This document shows, piece after piece, positions 1-8,785 of a DNA stretch of 64,000 nt. The translations under genes and the position numbers were made by a program. The notes beneath the pieces were generated by a model that saw nothing but the letters and a program-made list of their open reading frames with translations, ran no database searches and was not told the DNA's origin. Source of the DNA: Roridomyces roridus (lineage: Eukaryota; Basidiomycota; Agaricomycetes; Agaricales; Mycenaceae); contig JARKIF010000009.1 in assembly GCA_029378245.1 (NCBI GenBank), forward strand, positions 434,001-498,000, in the 5' to 3' direction. The first letter of the stretch is position 1; each line of letters starts with the position of its first letter.

Positions 1-895
1 CAAGTATACTGTGGAGTTGATGACGAAGCCGAGATGCAGAGTTTCAGAGAATATCAAATGAATTAGGATCACCATGGCCGGTGTCACGCCCTGCTTCCCC
101 GAAAACTGTTCATGCCATGGGTTTCCCCGAGGTTAATTTCTTCCTTTCTGCCTTCCCCGTCTCACGCCCTTTCCCTCTGCCCACCCCAAAAGAATACCCA
201 ATTCTGGAACGAGCAACGAAAAGGAGCCGACGCAACTGGACCGTCAAGAGCAGGATTCCAGTGGCGAAGATGAGACGACACGATAGAGCCTGCCGAAACC
301 AGAGGCAAAAGAACATTCTTGCAACTGACACCGATTAAAAGAGGCAAAAACTGGGCTGTCCAAACAGGGCGATGCGCTCTGAAACGGGAGGAACAATTGA
401 TGCAGGCCAAATGCAGACGCCGTCCTCACTGGAGAGCCGAAGCAGACAAATCCCGACCCTTTCAATGTGCGTCCTTTGGCGCTGACTTCTAGCTCGGAAA
501 GTGGATGGAGTGCTCGTGATGAATGATTTCTGGCGCGACAAGATTGGCATTGCAAGGTGAGTCTATAATGCAACCAAAGGTTTCATTTCCATCTTCTATG
601 TCTGGCACTGACGAAGTCCGTGCGATGAGCGAATGAAGATAAAAGACAAGCGTGACAACGGATCAGTACTGACCAGCACCACCTCCAGACACCCATCGTC
701 GAAAATGGCAAACGCCAATGCTGTTCTCCTGTTCGACACATTCACCACGTACAAGGAAAGACTCAATGAACGGGCTACCTCCATATTCTCGTCCTATGTA
801 ATAATCTTCAAAACCTCGCCTTGGTGTGCAGCGACCAACTGTCGTGAGTTAAAGAACTCCACCTCTACATCCCCTCTGATGTTGTTGTCAACTTC
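1..895. other. No recognisable gene (left edge)
   Basis: Only short open frames on both strands, none with a recognisable motif, splice pattern or composition that separates it from chance. The stretch runs into an LTR fragment at 896, so it is probably further decayed repeat or intergenic DNA. Confidence 0.4.
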
Positions 896-1066
896 TGTTG
901 GGTGCCGGATCCGAGGCTGACTGGAATTAAGGACGACTGGACGGAGAATGACTGGAACTCCAGGACAAAAGACTCCGGAGAGGGACAAAAAGTCGGAGGA
1001 GGGAGATGGAGTCCAACCGGTGACACCACAAAGACCCAGGGTGACCAGGTTCCCTACGCTACTTCC
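896..1066 (-). mobile_element. Truncated LTR, family E (TGTTACGTCCC type)
   Basis: Reverse complement of the 3' end of the LTR that is complete at 18737-19485: the same run from the terminal TGTT/GGTGCC through the blocks containing GGACTCCATCTCCCTCC and GTCACCCTGG can be followed at high identity. It stops at 1066, where a copia-type LTR end (TGTTGAAGCAGG) begins. The rest of this copy is missing, so it was cut by a later insertion or deletion. Confidence 0.75.
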
Positions 1067-1163
1067 TGTTGAAGCAGGTAGCAGATAGGGACTGGAGTCA
1101 ACAGTGAGAACTCATGTATTGAAGTGCAGTAAAGTACTTGCCTGGAGTCAACAGTGAGAACTG
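1067..1163 (-). mobile_element. Fragment of a copia-type LTR
   Basis: Begins TGTTGAAGCAGG, the reverse complement of the CTGCTTCAACA end of family B LTRs, and carries two copies of the motif GAGTCAACAGTGAGAA, also repeated in families A and B. Only about 97 bases remain before the next LTR starts at 1164. It is a degenerate or recombined LTR remnant. Confidence 0.55.
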
Positions 1164-1453
1164 TGTTGAAACAGGAAGCACAGTGGACTGAGTCAACAGT
1201 GAGAAACTCTTTTATTCAATATGAGAAGAAATACATACCTGAGTCAACAGTGAGAAACTGGGGACTCAGGTCTACTCTAGCTGGTATATATGTGTACCAA
1301 GACAAAGGGAATGCCTAAATAAGAGACTACAAGGGGAATGCCATAAAGGGAACAAGGGCATGATACCATCAAACACAATCACATGATTAGAACGTGACAC
1401 AAACATGCCATCAGTCCATCAATGATTGATGATACAATCACTGATCTCCAACA
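1164..1453 (-). mobile_element. Copia LTR, family A (3' LTR of minus-strand element)
   Basis: A 290-bp LTR with TGTTG...CAACA ends. Read on the minus strand it starts TGTTGGAGATCAGTG and ends CTGTTTCAACA. It matches the LTR at 5378-6013 (plus) apart from the nested insertion there. A G-rich tract (CCCGGGGCAG on the minus strand) lies directly upstream in the minus sense, as expected for a polypurine tract next to a 3' LTR. The adjoining reverse transcriptase/RNase H frame is also on the minus strand. Confidence 0.85.
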
Positions 1454-1478
1454 CTGCCCCGGGACGTGGCAAGTGTGC

Positions 1479-2954
1479 TTAGCTCCCCCGGAATCCCATA
1501 AGGGTCAGGAGGCGCTGTAGGGCAGGTCGAGAAAGGGGTTTGGTGAGAAGGTCAGCCAGCTGGTCCTGAGTGGGCACATAATCAATCTTGATAGTCCCTC
1601 GAGCCACCTCGTCGCGAAGCCAATAATGAGCCATGTCAAGATGCTTCATTCGACCATGGTGCTCAGGGTTGTTGGCCACCTTGATAGCAGACTGGTTGTC
1701 CAAATAGAGAACAGAGCTTCCAAACACCTTGTATCCCAACTCCCAAAGAAGGTTGCGCACCCATTTGGTCTCTTTGCCTGCGTCCACTCCAGCAATGTAC
1801 TCTGCTTCAGTAGTGGAGAGCGAAACTGTAGACTGTAGTTTGCTCTTCCAGCTAACTGGAGCACCATTCATCATCACAACATAACCACTTGTGCGTTTCC
1901 CGGAGTCCTTATCGCCTCCATGGTCAGCATCAGAGTAGGTTACAAAGGAAGTGGGTGAGGATGAACGGCGATAGGTAAGCTTGTAGTCCAGAGTACCCTT
2001 GATGTAGCGGAACAAATGCTTCACAGCTTTCCAGTGAGATTCACCAGGATTGCCAAGGAAGCGGCAAAGGATCCCAACAGCACCAGCAATGTCAATGCGT
2101 GTCTGGGTGGCCAAGTACATCAGAGAGCCAACAGCAGACTGGTAAATGCCCTTGTACTGCTTGGACTCCTCTTCTGTTCTGGCTCCCATCTCCTTGGTCA
2201 GTGCAAGTCCAGGAAGCATAGGAGTAGTCACTGGCTTGCAATCTGACATCTTGAACTGCTCAAGCATATCCACAGCATATTGGCGCTGAGACATAGAGAC
2301 TGTACCAGCATCCCAGTCACGCTCAATCTTGATACCCAACAAGAACTCTGTGGGACCAAGATCCTTGACCTTGAATGATTGGCCAAGTTCAGCGATGACT
2401 TTGTCAATGTCAGCTGGGTTCTTGGCAGCAGCACAACCATCATCGACATAAATGGGAATGATCACTCTGGTCTTGCCATTGTCATAGACATAGCAGGAGC
2501 GATCTGACTGGATACATTTGAAGCCCATTGAAAGGAGCTTTGCATGCAGCTTCTTGTTCCACTGCCGGCCAGCCTGCTTCAACCCATAGATGGCTTTACC
2601 AAGGTGAAGCACCTGGCCTGGTTTTCCTTGTGTAAAACCTTCAGGTTGAGTCATATAGACATCTTCCTCAAGATCTCCATTCAGGAAGGCAGATGAGAAA
2701 TCAAAGGAACGAAGATGAAGATCATGCTGAGCAGCAAGAGCAAGGACAATGCGAAGGGTGGATGCCTTCATGGTGGGGGAGAAGACCTCGACAAAGTCAA
2801 TGCCATGGCGTTGGCCACGGCCATCAGCAACAAGCCGAGCTTTATAGCGCTCAATGGTGCCATCAGACTTGTGCTTGATGAGAAAGACCCATTGAGAGCG
2901 AATTGGCTTTACGCCAGGTGGACAATCCACAACATGTTGGAAGTTGTTGATCAA
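1479..2954 (-). CDS. Ty1/copia Pol fragment: reverse transcriptase and RNase H
   Basis: An uninterrupted 491-codon frame encoding the C-terminal half of a copia polyprotein, which copies element RNA into DNA and removes the RNA strand. Visible landmarks: ERYKARLVADG near residue 37, SAFLNGDLEEDVYM near 90, GLKQAGRQW near 125, the catalytic YVDD near 168, then RNase H motifs SDADHGG, STTEAEYIAG and the KHLDM block before the stop. Integrase, protease and gag are missing. The first few residues (2935-2954) come from the antisense of the abutting family B LTR, so the apparent start codon is accidental and the coding match begins at about 2934. The frame has no stops, so truncation is recent or the copy is young. 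Confidence 0.9.
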   Translation of the reverse strand: MINNFQHVVDCPPGVKPIRSQWVFLIKHKSDGTIERYKARLVADGRGQRHGIDFVEVFSPTMKASTLRIVLALAAQHDLHLRSFDFSSAFLNGDLEEDVYMTQPEGFTQGKPGQVLHLGKAIYGLKQAGRQWNKKLHAKLLSMGFKCIQSDRSCYVYDNGKTRVIIPIYVDDGCAAAKNPADIDKVIAELGQSFKVKDLGPTEFLLGIKIERDWDAGTVSMSQRQYAVDMLEQFKMSDCKPVTTPMLPGLALTKEMGARTEEESKQYKGIYQSAVGSLMYLATQTRIDIAGAVGILCRFLGNPGESHWKAVKHLFRYIKGTLDYKLTYRRSSSPTSFVTYSDADHGGDKDSGKRTSGYVVMMNGAPVSWKSKLQSTVSLSTTEAEYIAGVDAGKETKWVRNLLWELGYKVFGSSVLYLDNQSAIKVANNPEHHGRMKHLDMAHYWLRDEVARGTIKIDYVPTQDQLADLLTKPLSRPALQRLLTLMGFRGS

Positions 2955-3233
2955 CTGATGATATTGATTTGATGGACTGATGGCATTCTCGTGTTCTGGT
3001 CATGTGACCGTGTTTCTGATATTCATCTGACATGGGAATTCTCCCATGATATGCTTCTTTCCTATTGTATTTACCAATTAGGACTTCCTTTTGTTCTGAC
3101 AAGTATATAGTCAGCTGTCATGTAGCCCAGGTCCCCAGTTTCTCACTGTTGACCTCAGGCATGTAGTTTCATAGTCACCAATACAGAGTTTCTCACTGTT
3201 GACCTCAGTTCATCTGTGCTGCCTGCTTCAACA
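2935..3233 (+). mobile_element. Copia LTR, family B (5' LTR)
   Basis: A 299-bp LTR, TGTTGGAAGTTG...GCTTCAACA, matching the solo copies at 13316-13618 and 7539-8120. It contains a tandem pair of TTTCTCACTGTTGACCTCAG near its end and a TATATAG box about 130 bases before the end. It is followed directly by a primer-binding site and a plus-strand gag-protease-integrase frame, so it is a 5' LTR. Its left end abuts the minus-strand Pol fragment exactly. Confidence 0.88.
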
Positions 3234-3248
3234 GGTTATGGGCCCCGG
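3234..3248 (+). other. Primer-binding site, half-tRNA (initiator Met) type
   Basis: GGTTATGGGCCCCGG lies directly after the 5' LTR. It is complementary to the anticodon stem-loop region of eukaryotic initiator tRNA-Met (GGGCCCATAACC), not to the tRNA 3' end. Priming from a 5' half of initiator tRNA is the established mechanism of Drosophila copia; its use here is inferred from the complementarity. Confidence 0.7.
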
Positions 3249-3599
3249 CCTGAACTAAGTCATTGCTCTGAGATAACCATCCCATCGCATTTTTGCGCAT
3301 TTTTCCGCGCTCTGCTACCCTTATAACGTTGTGTGTGAGCCTTGTAGATAGGAGCTTCAACTGTTGGGACAAACCCTCTTTGGGAGGTAGTCTTTAGTCC
3401 ACCAGGAAACAAACGGTAGTCAATCCGTTGCTTCTGGGGTTAGGGCCCGAGTGCTCGACAACTGGTTGCTCAGTAGAGCTAGTTTTAGTCACATCCTTTC
3501 ACACACGCGTTCCTGAGGGCGCCAGCTGCTCTGCACTGGTTCTAGCATCCATCTATCAGACATAGGCATCCCTGCTTTGTTCTGAATCCCTGCGATCAT
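3249..3599 (+). other. Copia leader; gag mostly missing
   Basis: Between the primer-binding site and the next open frame there are only about 350 bases, too few for a normal copia gag, and no long frame. The downstream frame starts just before the gag zinc knuckle, so most of gag has been deleted or has decayed. Confidence 0.5.
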
Positions 3600-5129
3600 T
3601 TGATCTGCCACCACATCATCATTATCATTTCGATGCCGTATCGCATTCCTGTCAACCCTCCTGCCCTTCCTGCCTCGTGCATTGGTTGTGGTAATCCCAG
3701 TCACACCCTGTTCAACTGCTCTCAGCTTTTGGAGCTGCTTCAGGACAGGGAAGAAACCCCTAGTGAAGAGCTGTTTCATCTGGCATCTAGTGCAAGCATT
3801 CTCTACAATTCAGCTTTACAGTCCACACAATGGAAACCAGACTCTGGAGCTACTTCGCACATGACCCACATGCGTGAACGCTTGCTCAATGCACGTCCGC
3901 ACAGAGTTGCCATTCTTGTGGCCAATGGAGTTGCTGTATACTCCGAGCTGATTGGAGAGATCCGGCTTGAGCCACTTGTACATGGACACCACAGCCGTTC
4001 TATAATCCTCACAAATGTCCTCTATGTTCCAATGTTGTCTCATAATCTCATCTCTGAGACCTACCTGTCCAAAGTTCATGGCTATTCTATTCTCATGGAG
4101 GGATCTCTGATCTCCTTCAAGAGGGAAGGAGAGCTGTTATTTGAGGCAGACATTGATGAGAGGAACGAGGCATATGTCCGAGAGATTGAACAACCGACTT
4201 ATGCAGCTATCTCTGCAGTTGGCACCTTGCCTCTTGATCTGGAACTGCTGCATCGGCGGCTTGGGCATCATGCTGACACCCAGAAGATCTTGAGCAAGGA
4301 GCTGGTGACTGGTGCGAAGTTGACTTCAAACCAGAAACCAGATCCAATCTGTGAGCCCTGCATTGCAGGAAAGCTTAACGCGGCTCCATTTCCCTCTACT
4401 GGACATCGTTCCAAGGCGCCTCTTGATCTCATACACTCTGATCTGAAGCAATACAAGGTTTTCACCCGTGAGGGCTGGAAGCATCGTATTATCTTCATAG
4501 ATGATCACACAGGCTTGAAAGCAACTATGCACATGAAGCGCAAGAGTGGAGCATTGAAAGCGTTCAAGGTGTTCAAGGCGCAAGCTGAGAATCACTTTAA
4601 TCGCAAAATCAAGGCGTTCCAGGACCATGAAGGTGGAGAGTGCATGTCCACTGAATTTGCAGACTTTCTGGCTGCAGAGGGCATTGTGCGTCGTCATTCA
4701 ACGAGGAATAGACCGCAACAGAACGGGATGGCTGAACGGGGCAATCGCACCGTTGATGAACATGTAACTGCTATGTTGCATGAAGCAAATCTTCCGCCTT
4801 CTTTCAAGGCACTTGCTGTTGAGTCCTACATCCATGTGGCCAACATGCATCCTACGTCTCACATTCCGGATGACACCACTCCCTATGAGCTTTGGCACAA
4901 GGAGAAGCCGGATGTGACACATCTTCGGGTCTTTGGCTGCCTTGCCTATGTGCCTGTGCAGAAGGACAAACGCGATGCCTCTGGGATACACTTCCAGAAA
5001 TGCATCTTTGTTGGTTATCCAACAGAATACAAGGGTTGGAAATTCTACAACCCTGTCACTCGGAAGATTGTCATTGCAGAACCAACAGGCAGAGGAGCCT
5101 TGCAGAGGTTCTACACAACTGCAGCCTGA
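3600..5129 (+). CDS. Ty1/copia polyprotein fragment: zinc knuckle, protease, integrase
   Basis: A 509-codon frame with copia domains in order: CCHC zinc knuckle CIGCGNPSHTLFNC (residues 27-40), aspartic protease active site DSGATSH (about 81-87), the GAG-pre-integrase block with LLHRRLGHH and CEPCIAGK (about 215-265), and the integrase core. The integrase D, D, E residues sit in HSDLKQ, FQDHEGGE and NGMAERGNR. The second motif is more often SDNGGE in this family, so it has diverged around the retained Asp. The reverse transcriptase and RNase H expected downstream are absent on this strand. The upstream gag is truncated. The frame is intact but the element is not autonomous. Confidence 0.9.
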   Translation: MICHHIIIIISMPYRIPVNPPALPASCIGCGNPSHTLFNCSQLLELLQDREETPSEELFHLASSASILYNSALQSTQWKPDSGATSHMTHMRERLLNARPHRVAILVANGVAVYSELIGEIRLEPLVHGHHSRSIILTNVLYVPMLSHNLISETYLSKVHGYSILMEGSLISFKREGELLFEADIDERNEAYVREIEQPTYAAISAVGTLPLDLELLHRRLGHHADTQKILSKELVTGAKLTSNQKPDPICEPCIAGKLNAAPFPSTGHRSKAPLDLIHSDLKQYKVFTREGWKHRIIFIDDHTGLKATMHMKRKSGALKAFKVFKAQAENHFNRKIKAFQDHEGGECMSTEFADFLAAEGIVRRHSTRNRPQQNGMAERGNRTVDEHVTAMLHEANLPPSFKALAVESYIHVANMHPTSHIPDDTTPYELWHKEKPDVTHLRVFGCLAYVPVQKDKRDASGIHFQKCIFVGYPTEYKGWKFYNPVTRKIVIAEPTGRGALQRFYTTAA

Positions 5130-5377
5130 AGACAGGTCAGACCTGCAACTTGAGAAACTGCACTGAGCAGGGGTGTGCCAAGATGACGAAGATGCGGAGG
5201 CCTGCGTGCACATCTGGCTGAGTGTATATCCGGTCTGAAGGTGTTGAGGGCCAGTATGTATTTCTTTTCGAATTCAACATCACGTCGGGGCTGAACATTG
5301 GCAAGAACGCATCATCCATCTCACTGGCTTTGGTCTTGGCGCGAAAAGAACGACGGACCCATGTATATGCAGTGTCC
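5130..5377. other. Scrambled copia interior fragment
   Basis: The integrase frame ends at 5129 and an LTR starts at 5378. A short minus-strand frame is open across the interval and looks like copia linker sequence, but no domain can be named. Because neighbouring copia parts face opposite ways, this is probably a rearrangement junction. Confidence 0.35.
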
Positions 5378-6013
5378 TGTTGGAGATCAGTGATTGTATC
5401 ATCGATCATTGATGGACTGATGGCATGTTTGTGTCACGTTCTAATCATGTGATTGTGTTTGATGGTATCATGCCCTTGTTCCCTTTATGGCATTCCCCTT
5501 GTAGTCTCTTATTTAGGCATTCCCTTTGTCTTGGTACACATATATACCAGCTAGAGTAGACCTGAGTCCCCAGTTTCTCACTGTTGACTCAGGTATGTAT
5601 TTCTTCTCATATTGAATAAAAGAGTTTCTCACTGTTGACTCAGTCCACTGTGTGTTGAATGGTGGGAACGGGTTGGCAGTTAGGTACCCGGTTCCCTTTC
5701 CCTCTCGCGATTGTCATGGACGTTTACATACACGATAATTATGTATCAGGATCCGTGTGGGACAGATCGACTCGATATAGTTACATTAGCGGTACCAATA
5801 ACGGATAAACGGACCTTGGATACTCATAGTAGCTTACTAGTCGGCTCCCGCTCTTTGTATAAGTAGTTTCCCTCTCTGAGGTTATTCCTCAGAGAGAAAG
5901 AACCCGAATACACTGGTTTCTCATATACTCTTCTTAGTCGCCCTTTAGTCGACCTCGTCGAGCGGACCATCCTCCGGCCCTCTTATTCCAACACTGTGCT
6001 TCCTGTTTCAACA
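5378..6013 (+). mobile_element. Copia LTR, family A, split by a nested solo LTR
   Basis: Starts TGTTGGAGATCAGTG and ends CTGTTTCAACA, the plus-strand counterpart of 1164-1453. Between the conserved CAGTCCACTGTG and CTTCCTG it is split by a 341-bp family C solo LTR (5653-5993). The left flank TGTCC does not match the bases after 6013, so this LTR lacks an obvious target duplication. No polypurine tract precedes it. Confidence 0.85.
5653..5993 (+). mobile_element. Solo LTR, family C, nested in family A LTR (TSD CTGTG)
   Basis: A 341-bp LTR, TGTTGAATGGTGGG...TTATTCCAACA, flanked by CTGTG at 5648-5652 and 5994-5998. The target sequence is exactly that of the uninterrupted family A LTR. It has a TATA box (TTGTATAAGTAG near 5855) followed by a perfect 10-bp hairpin stem (CTCTCTGAGG / CCTCAGAGAG, 5872-5896). 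No coding interior is present, so it is a solo LTR left after LTR-LTR recombination. Confidence 0.93.
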
Positions 6014-6015
6014 TA

Positions 6016-6138
6016 TGTTGGAAAATGGCTGAAGCAGGATTCGAACCTGCGACCTTCTCAGTATATTCGAGATGCTCTTTAACCAACTGAGCTATTCTGC
6101 CAATAGTGTGAAGGGAACTCCCAGAAGGACCTTCAACA
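6016..6138 (-). mobile_element. TRIM LTR with tRNA-like domain, copy 1 (solo)
   Basis: A 123-bp unit with TGTTG...CAACA ends, differing at a single base from the two identical LTRs of the complete miniature element at 9821-10186. The flanks (ACATA on the left, CGTCC on the right) do not match and neither side shows the TRIM interior. It is therefore a solo copy whose target duplication has been lost, probably on the left, where a copia LTR ends two bases away. Confidence 0.85.
6026..6101 (-). tRNA. tRNA-like domain inside TRIM LTR copy 1 (pseudo-tRNA, TAT loop)
   Basis: Cloverleaf with a 7-bp acceptor stem carrying one A-A mismatch, a 4-bp D stem, a 5-bp T stem and a 5-base variable loop. 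The A box (TAGCTCAGTTGG) and B box (GGTTCGAATCC) are exact. The anticodon loop AATATAC would place TAT at 34-36, but the universal U33 is A. It is probably a Pol III promoter domain of a repeat, not a working Ile tRNA. Confidence 0.5.
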
Positions 6139-7374
6139 CGTCCAACACTGGGCTGGCGAGTCTCAACTCCGTCACCATTGACGTTCTCCCAGCCCTAGGA
6201 GAAAACACAAGTTTCCGGTGGCTGCCTCCCAAAGAGAATGCATTTCTGTACAATGTCATCAAAATTTTGTCCCCCCTATGAGTCCTCCCTGATTTGAGCA
6301 ATGATATTGTCTGTGTCCGCTCCTTGTGGTAGACACTGGGCACGAAGCCTTTGAATGACTACAAATGTCCTTTGGCGCTGGGGTGGCCCTCCATAACACG
6401 CTTGCTGGAAATGAGGAGTGACAAGCGGACATAGAATCTCCTGTCTGTCTTGAGCAAGCTGTTGAGGAGTGCTGGGTGCAGCGTGCGCCGTGTTTTTTGG
6501 CCATAGGGGAAAAGGGAAGTTGGATATGCAGCTGCCTTAATGCTCTTTGACATCCCCTACTGTCGGACAGCCTGCTCACCATGTGCACCCAAACGGCTAA
6601 TGTCTCTGTTGATTTGAGGGTAGAATGACCACCAATAATCCCAGCCGCTTGGGCTGAAGCCCTTGGATGCGGGCTGGCCGTGTGGCAAGCTTTGCGGAAA
6701 TGAGAAGTCAGGACTGTTGGAAAGGACAATGGCAATGTGAGCAGCAGCCTTCATGGATCATTCTGCTCAGAGCGGGGCCAAAGAGATCCAGATTGGGAGC
6801 AGTCCAAGGGATGACCCAACATCAAGAATAGAGTCGTGAGGTGTGCACTGAGTTGGAATTGAATATTGGAACTAACTAAACCAACGACATATCGCTGGCA
6901 TGTATCTCTTATTAGGAATGTTTCCATCAGTATGTCCTCAATGTATATGCGAACTCCGCAGCGGCAGCACATCCTTGAACTTGAGCAACGGCAATGTGGG
7001 ACATCAAAGTTCATGCACCGGCCAACGTGAACATGCCCAAACCTGCGGCAGCTGTGGCCAGTCGGTCGCATATCCACAACAAGAGTGATGGAGAGTGAAA
7101 TGGCTTGAAGTCAGTGCTTTCAAGCGAATTCAAGGTTTCGGAGACCACGGGATCCATCTACTCACATGCACAGGAGCTTGACACAAGTTTGCTTCTTGGC
7201 AGTTAGATTTTAGATTGTTTGCATTGTGATGCTGGCGGCATTATCACAAGTTCTCCAGCTGCTGTGTTTGCGATTGATGCAATGGTGAGTAGCGGCAGGT
7301 AGAGAATGGATTCTGAATCAAACCAGTGGAGCCTGTTCAACCATGCTCAAGTGGAGCCTTGTCCACCGCTGCCT
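6139..7374. other. Unclassified repeat-island DNA with broken minus-strand frames
   Basis: Several minus-strand frames of 60-160 codons (about 6092-6343, 6259-6735, 6557-6754, 6751-7077) overlap or follow one another in different phases. This could be one gene broken by frameshifts, but no known domain can be recognised. It is bounded on both sides by TRIM LTR copies. No function is claimed. Confidence 0.3.
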
Positions 7375-7497
7375 TGTTGAAGGTCCTTCTGGGAGTTCCC
7401 TTCACACTATTGGCAGAATAGCTCAGTTGGTTAAAGAGCATCTTGAATATACTGAGAAGGTCACAGGTTCGAATCCTGCTTCAGCCATTTTCCAACA
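7375..7497 (+). mobile_element. TRIM LTR with tRNA-like domain, copy 2 (solo, TSD TGCCT)
   Basis: A 123-bp solo copy flanked by perfect TGCCT duplications (7370-7374 and 7498-7502), showing that the 123-bp unit behaves as an integrated LTR product. It differs from the copies at 9821 and 10064 at three positions, each a CpG turned into TpG or CpA, consistent with decay of methylated cytosine. Confidence 0.92.
7412..7487 (+). tRNA. tRNA-like domain inside TRIM LTR copy 2 (pseudo-tRNA)
   Basis: The same cloverleaf as the other copies, with intact A and B boxes followed by TTTT. Two of the three CpG-type changes of this copy lie here, in the anticodon stem and just before the T stem. The Pol III promoter boxes are unchanged. 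Confidence 0.5.
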
Positions 7498-7538
7498 TGC
7501 CTTTGACACCGACTCCTCATCTCCGCAGACACCCTTAT

Positions 7539-8120
7539 TGTTGTAAGTTGTTGATCAACTGATGATATTAATGGCATTCTCGTGTTCTGGTCATGTGACC
7601 ATGTTTCTGATATTCATCTGACATGGGAATTCTCCCATTATATGTTGGAATAAGAGGGCCGGAGGATGGTCCGCTCGACGAGGTCGACTAAAGGGCGACT
7701 AAGAGGAGTATATGAGAAACCAGTGTATTCGGGTTCTTTCTCTCTGAGGGATAACCTCAGAGAGGGAAACTACTTATACAAAGAGCGGGAGCCGACTAGT
7801 AAGCTACTATGAGTATCCAAGGTCCGTTTATCCGGTATTGGTACCGCTAATATAACTATATCGAGTCGATCTGTCCCACACGGATCCTGATACATAATTA
7901 TCGTGTATGTAAACGTCCATGACAATCGCGAGAGGGAAAGGGAACCGGGTACCTAACTGCCAACCCGTTCCCACCATTCAACATTATATGCTTCTTTCCT
8001 ATTGTATTTACCAATTTGGACTTCCTTTTGTTCTGACAAGTATATAGTCAGCTGTCATGTAGCCTAGGTCCCCAGTTTCTCACTGTTGACCTCAGTTCAT
8101 CTGTGCTGCCTGCTTCAACA
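7539..8120 (+). mobile_element. Solo LTR, family B, split by nested LTR (TSD CTTAT)
   Basis: Starts TGTTGTAAGTTG and ends TGCTTCAACA, flanked by CTTAT at 7534-7538 and 8121-8125. Compared with 2935-3233 it has a small internal deletion after GATGATATT and only one of the two TTTCTCACTGTTGACC repeats. A minus-oriented family C LTR splits it at 7643-7983. Confidence 0.92.
7643..7983 (-). mobile_element. Solo LTR, family C, nested in family B LTR (TSD TTATA)
   Basis: The 341-bp reverse complement of the LTR at 5653-5993, starting TGTTGGAATAAG and ending CCATTCAACA in plus-strand reading. TTATA is duplicated at 7638-7642 and 7984-7988. It keeps the TATA box and the 10-bp hairpin. It inserted after the host family B LTR was already solo or in place. 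Confidence 0.93.
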
Positions 8121-8444
8121 CTTATCACTGTTGTTCCTTCCCACTGCTGCTTTGGAATTTTTTACTTGCTTCGACAACCCTGTTGACCATCCATCGACAC
8201 CTTCACTAAGGTTTGTGGCTTGTCTTGTGTATTGCTTTCCAACTTCTGTGATCTTCATCTGACCTCCAATCTTCATGGGTGCATAGTTTGAGGAGGTAAG
8301 GGTCCAAGAAAAATGATTGCTGGAATTAGTCTGTGAACGGCCTGTGTGGGCATCAAGAAAGGGCTCCCCGGTATGATATACCTACGCAGGTCCGGAACTA
8401 CTGAGTCAGTCCAAAGGTCACAGTGGGGCAATGATAGCAGATTC
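8121..8444. other. No gene seen
   Basis: Unique-looking sequence between solo LTRs with no open frame of note and no recognisable repeat end. Confidence 0.4.
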
Positions 8445-8785
8445 TGTTGAATGGTGGGAACGGGTTGGCAGTTAGGTACCCGGTTCCCTTCCCCTCTCGT
8501 GATTGTCATGGACGTTTACATACACGATATCTATGTACCAAGATCAGTGTGGGACAGATTGTCTTGATATAGTTACATTAGCGCTACCAATACCGGATAA
8601 ACAGACCTTGGATACTCATAGTAGCTTACTAGTCGGCTCCCACTCTTTGTATAAGTAGTTTCCCTCTCTGAGGTTATTCCTCAGACAGAAAGAACCCGAA
8701 TACATTGGTTTCTCATATACTCCTCTTAGTCGCCCTTTAGTCGACCTCGTCGAGCGGACCATCCTCTGGCCCTCTTATTCCAATA
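8445..8785 (+). mobile_element. Solo LTR, family C (no clear TSD)
   Basis: A 341-bp family C LTR that starts TGTTGAATGG and ends CCAATA, so the terminal CA has decayed to TA, as in the copy at 10842. The flanks GATTC and GGGTT do not match. The hairpin stem has one mismatch. It is an older copy than 5653-5993. Confidence 0.88.

Noticed and set aside
1479..2954. ATG at 2954 as the real start of the copia frame
   Set aside because: The first codons come from the antisense of the abutting LTR at 2935. The conserved Pol sequence begins at the junction.
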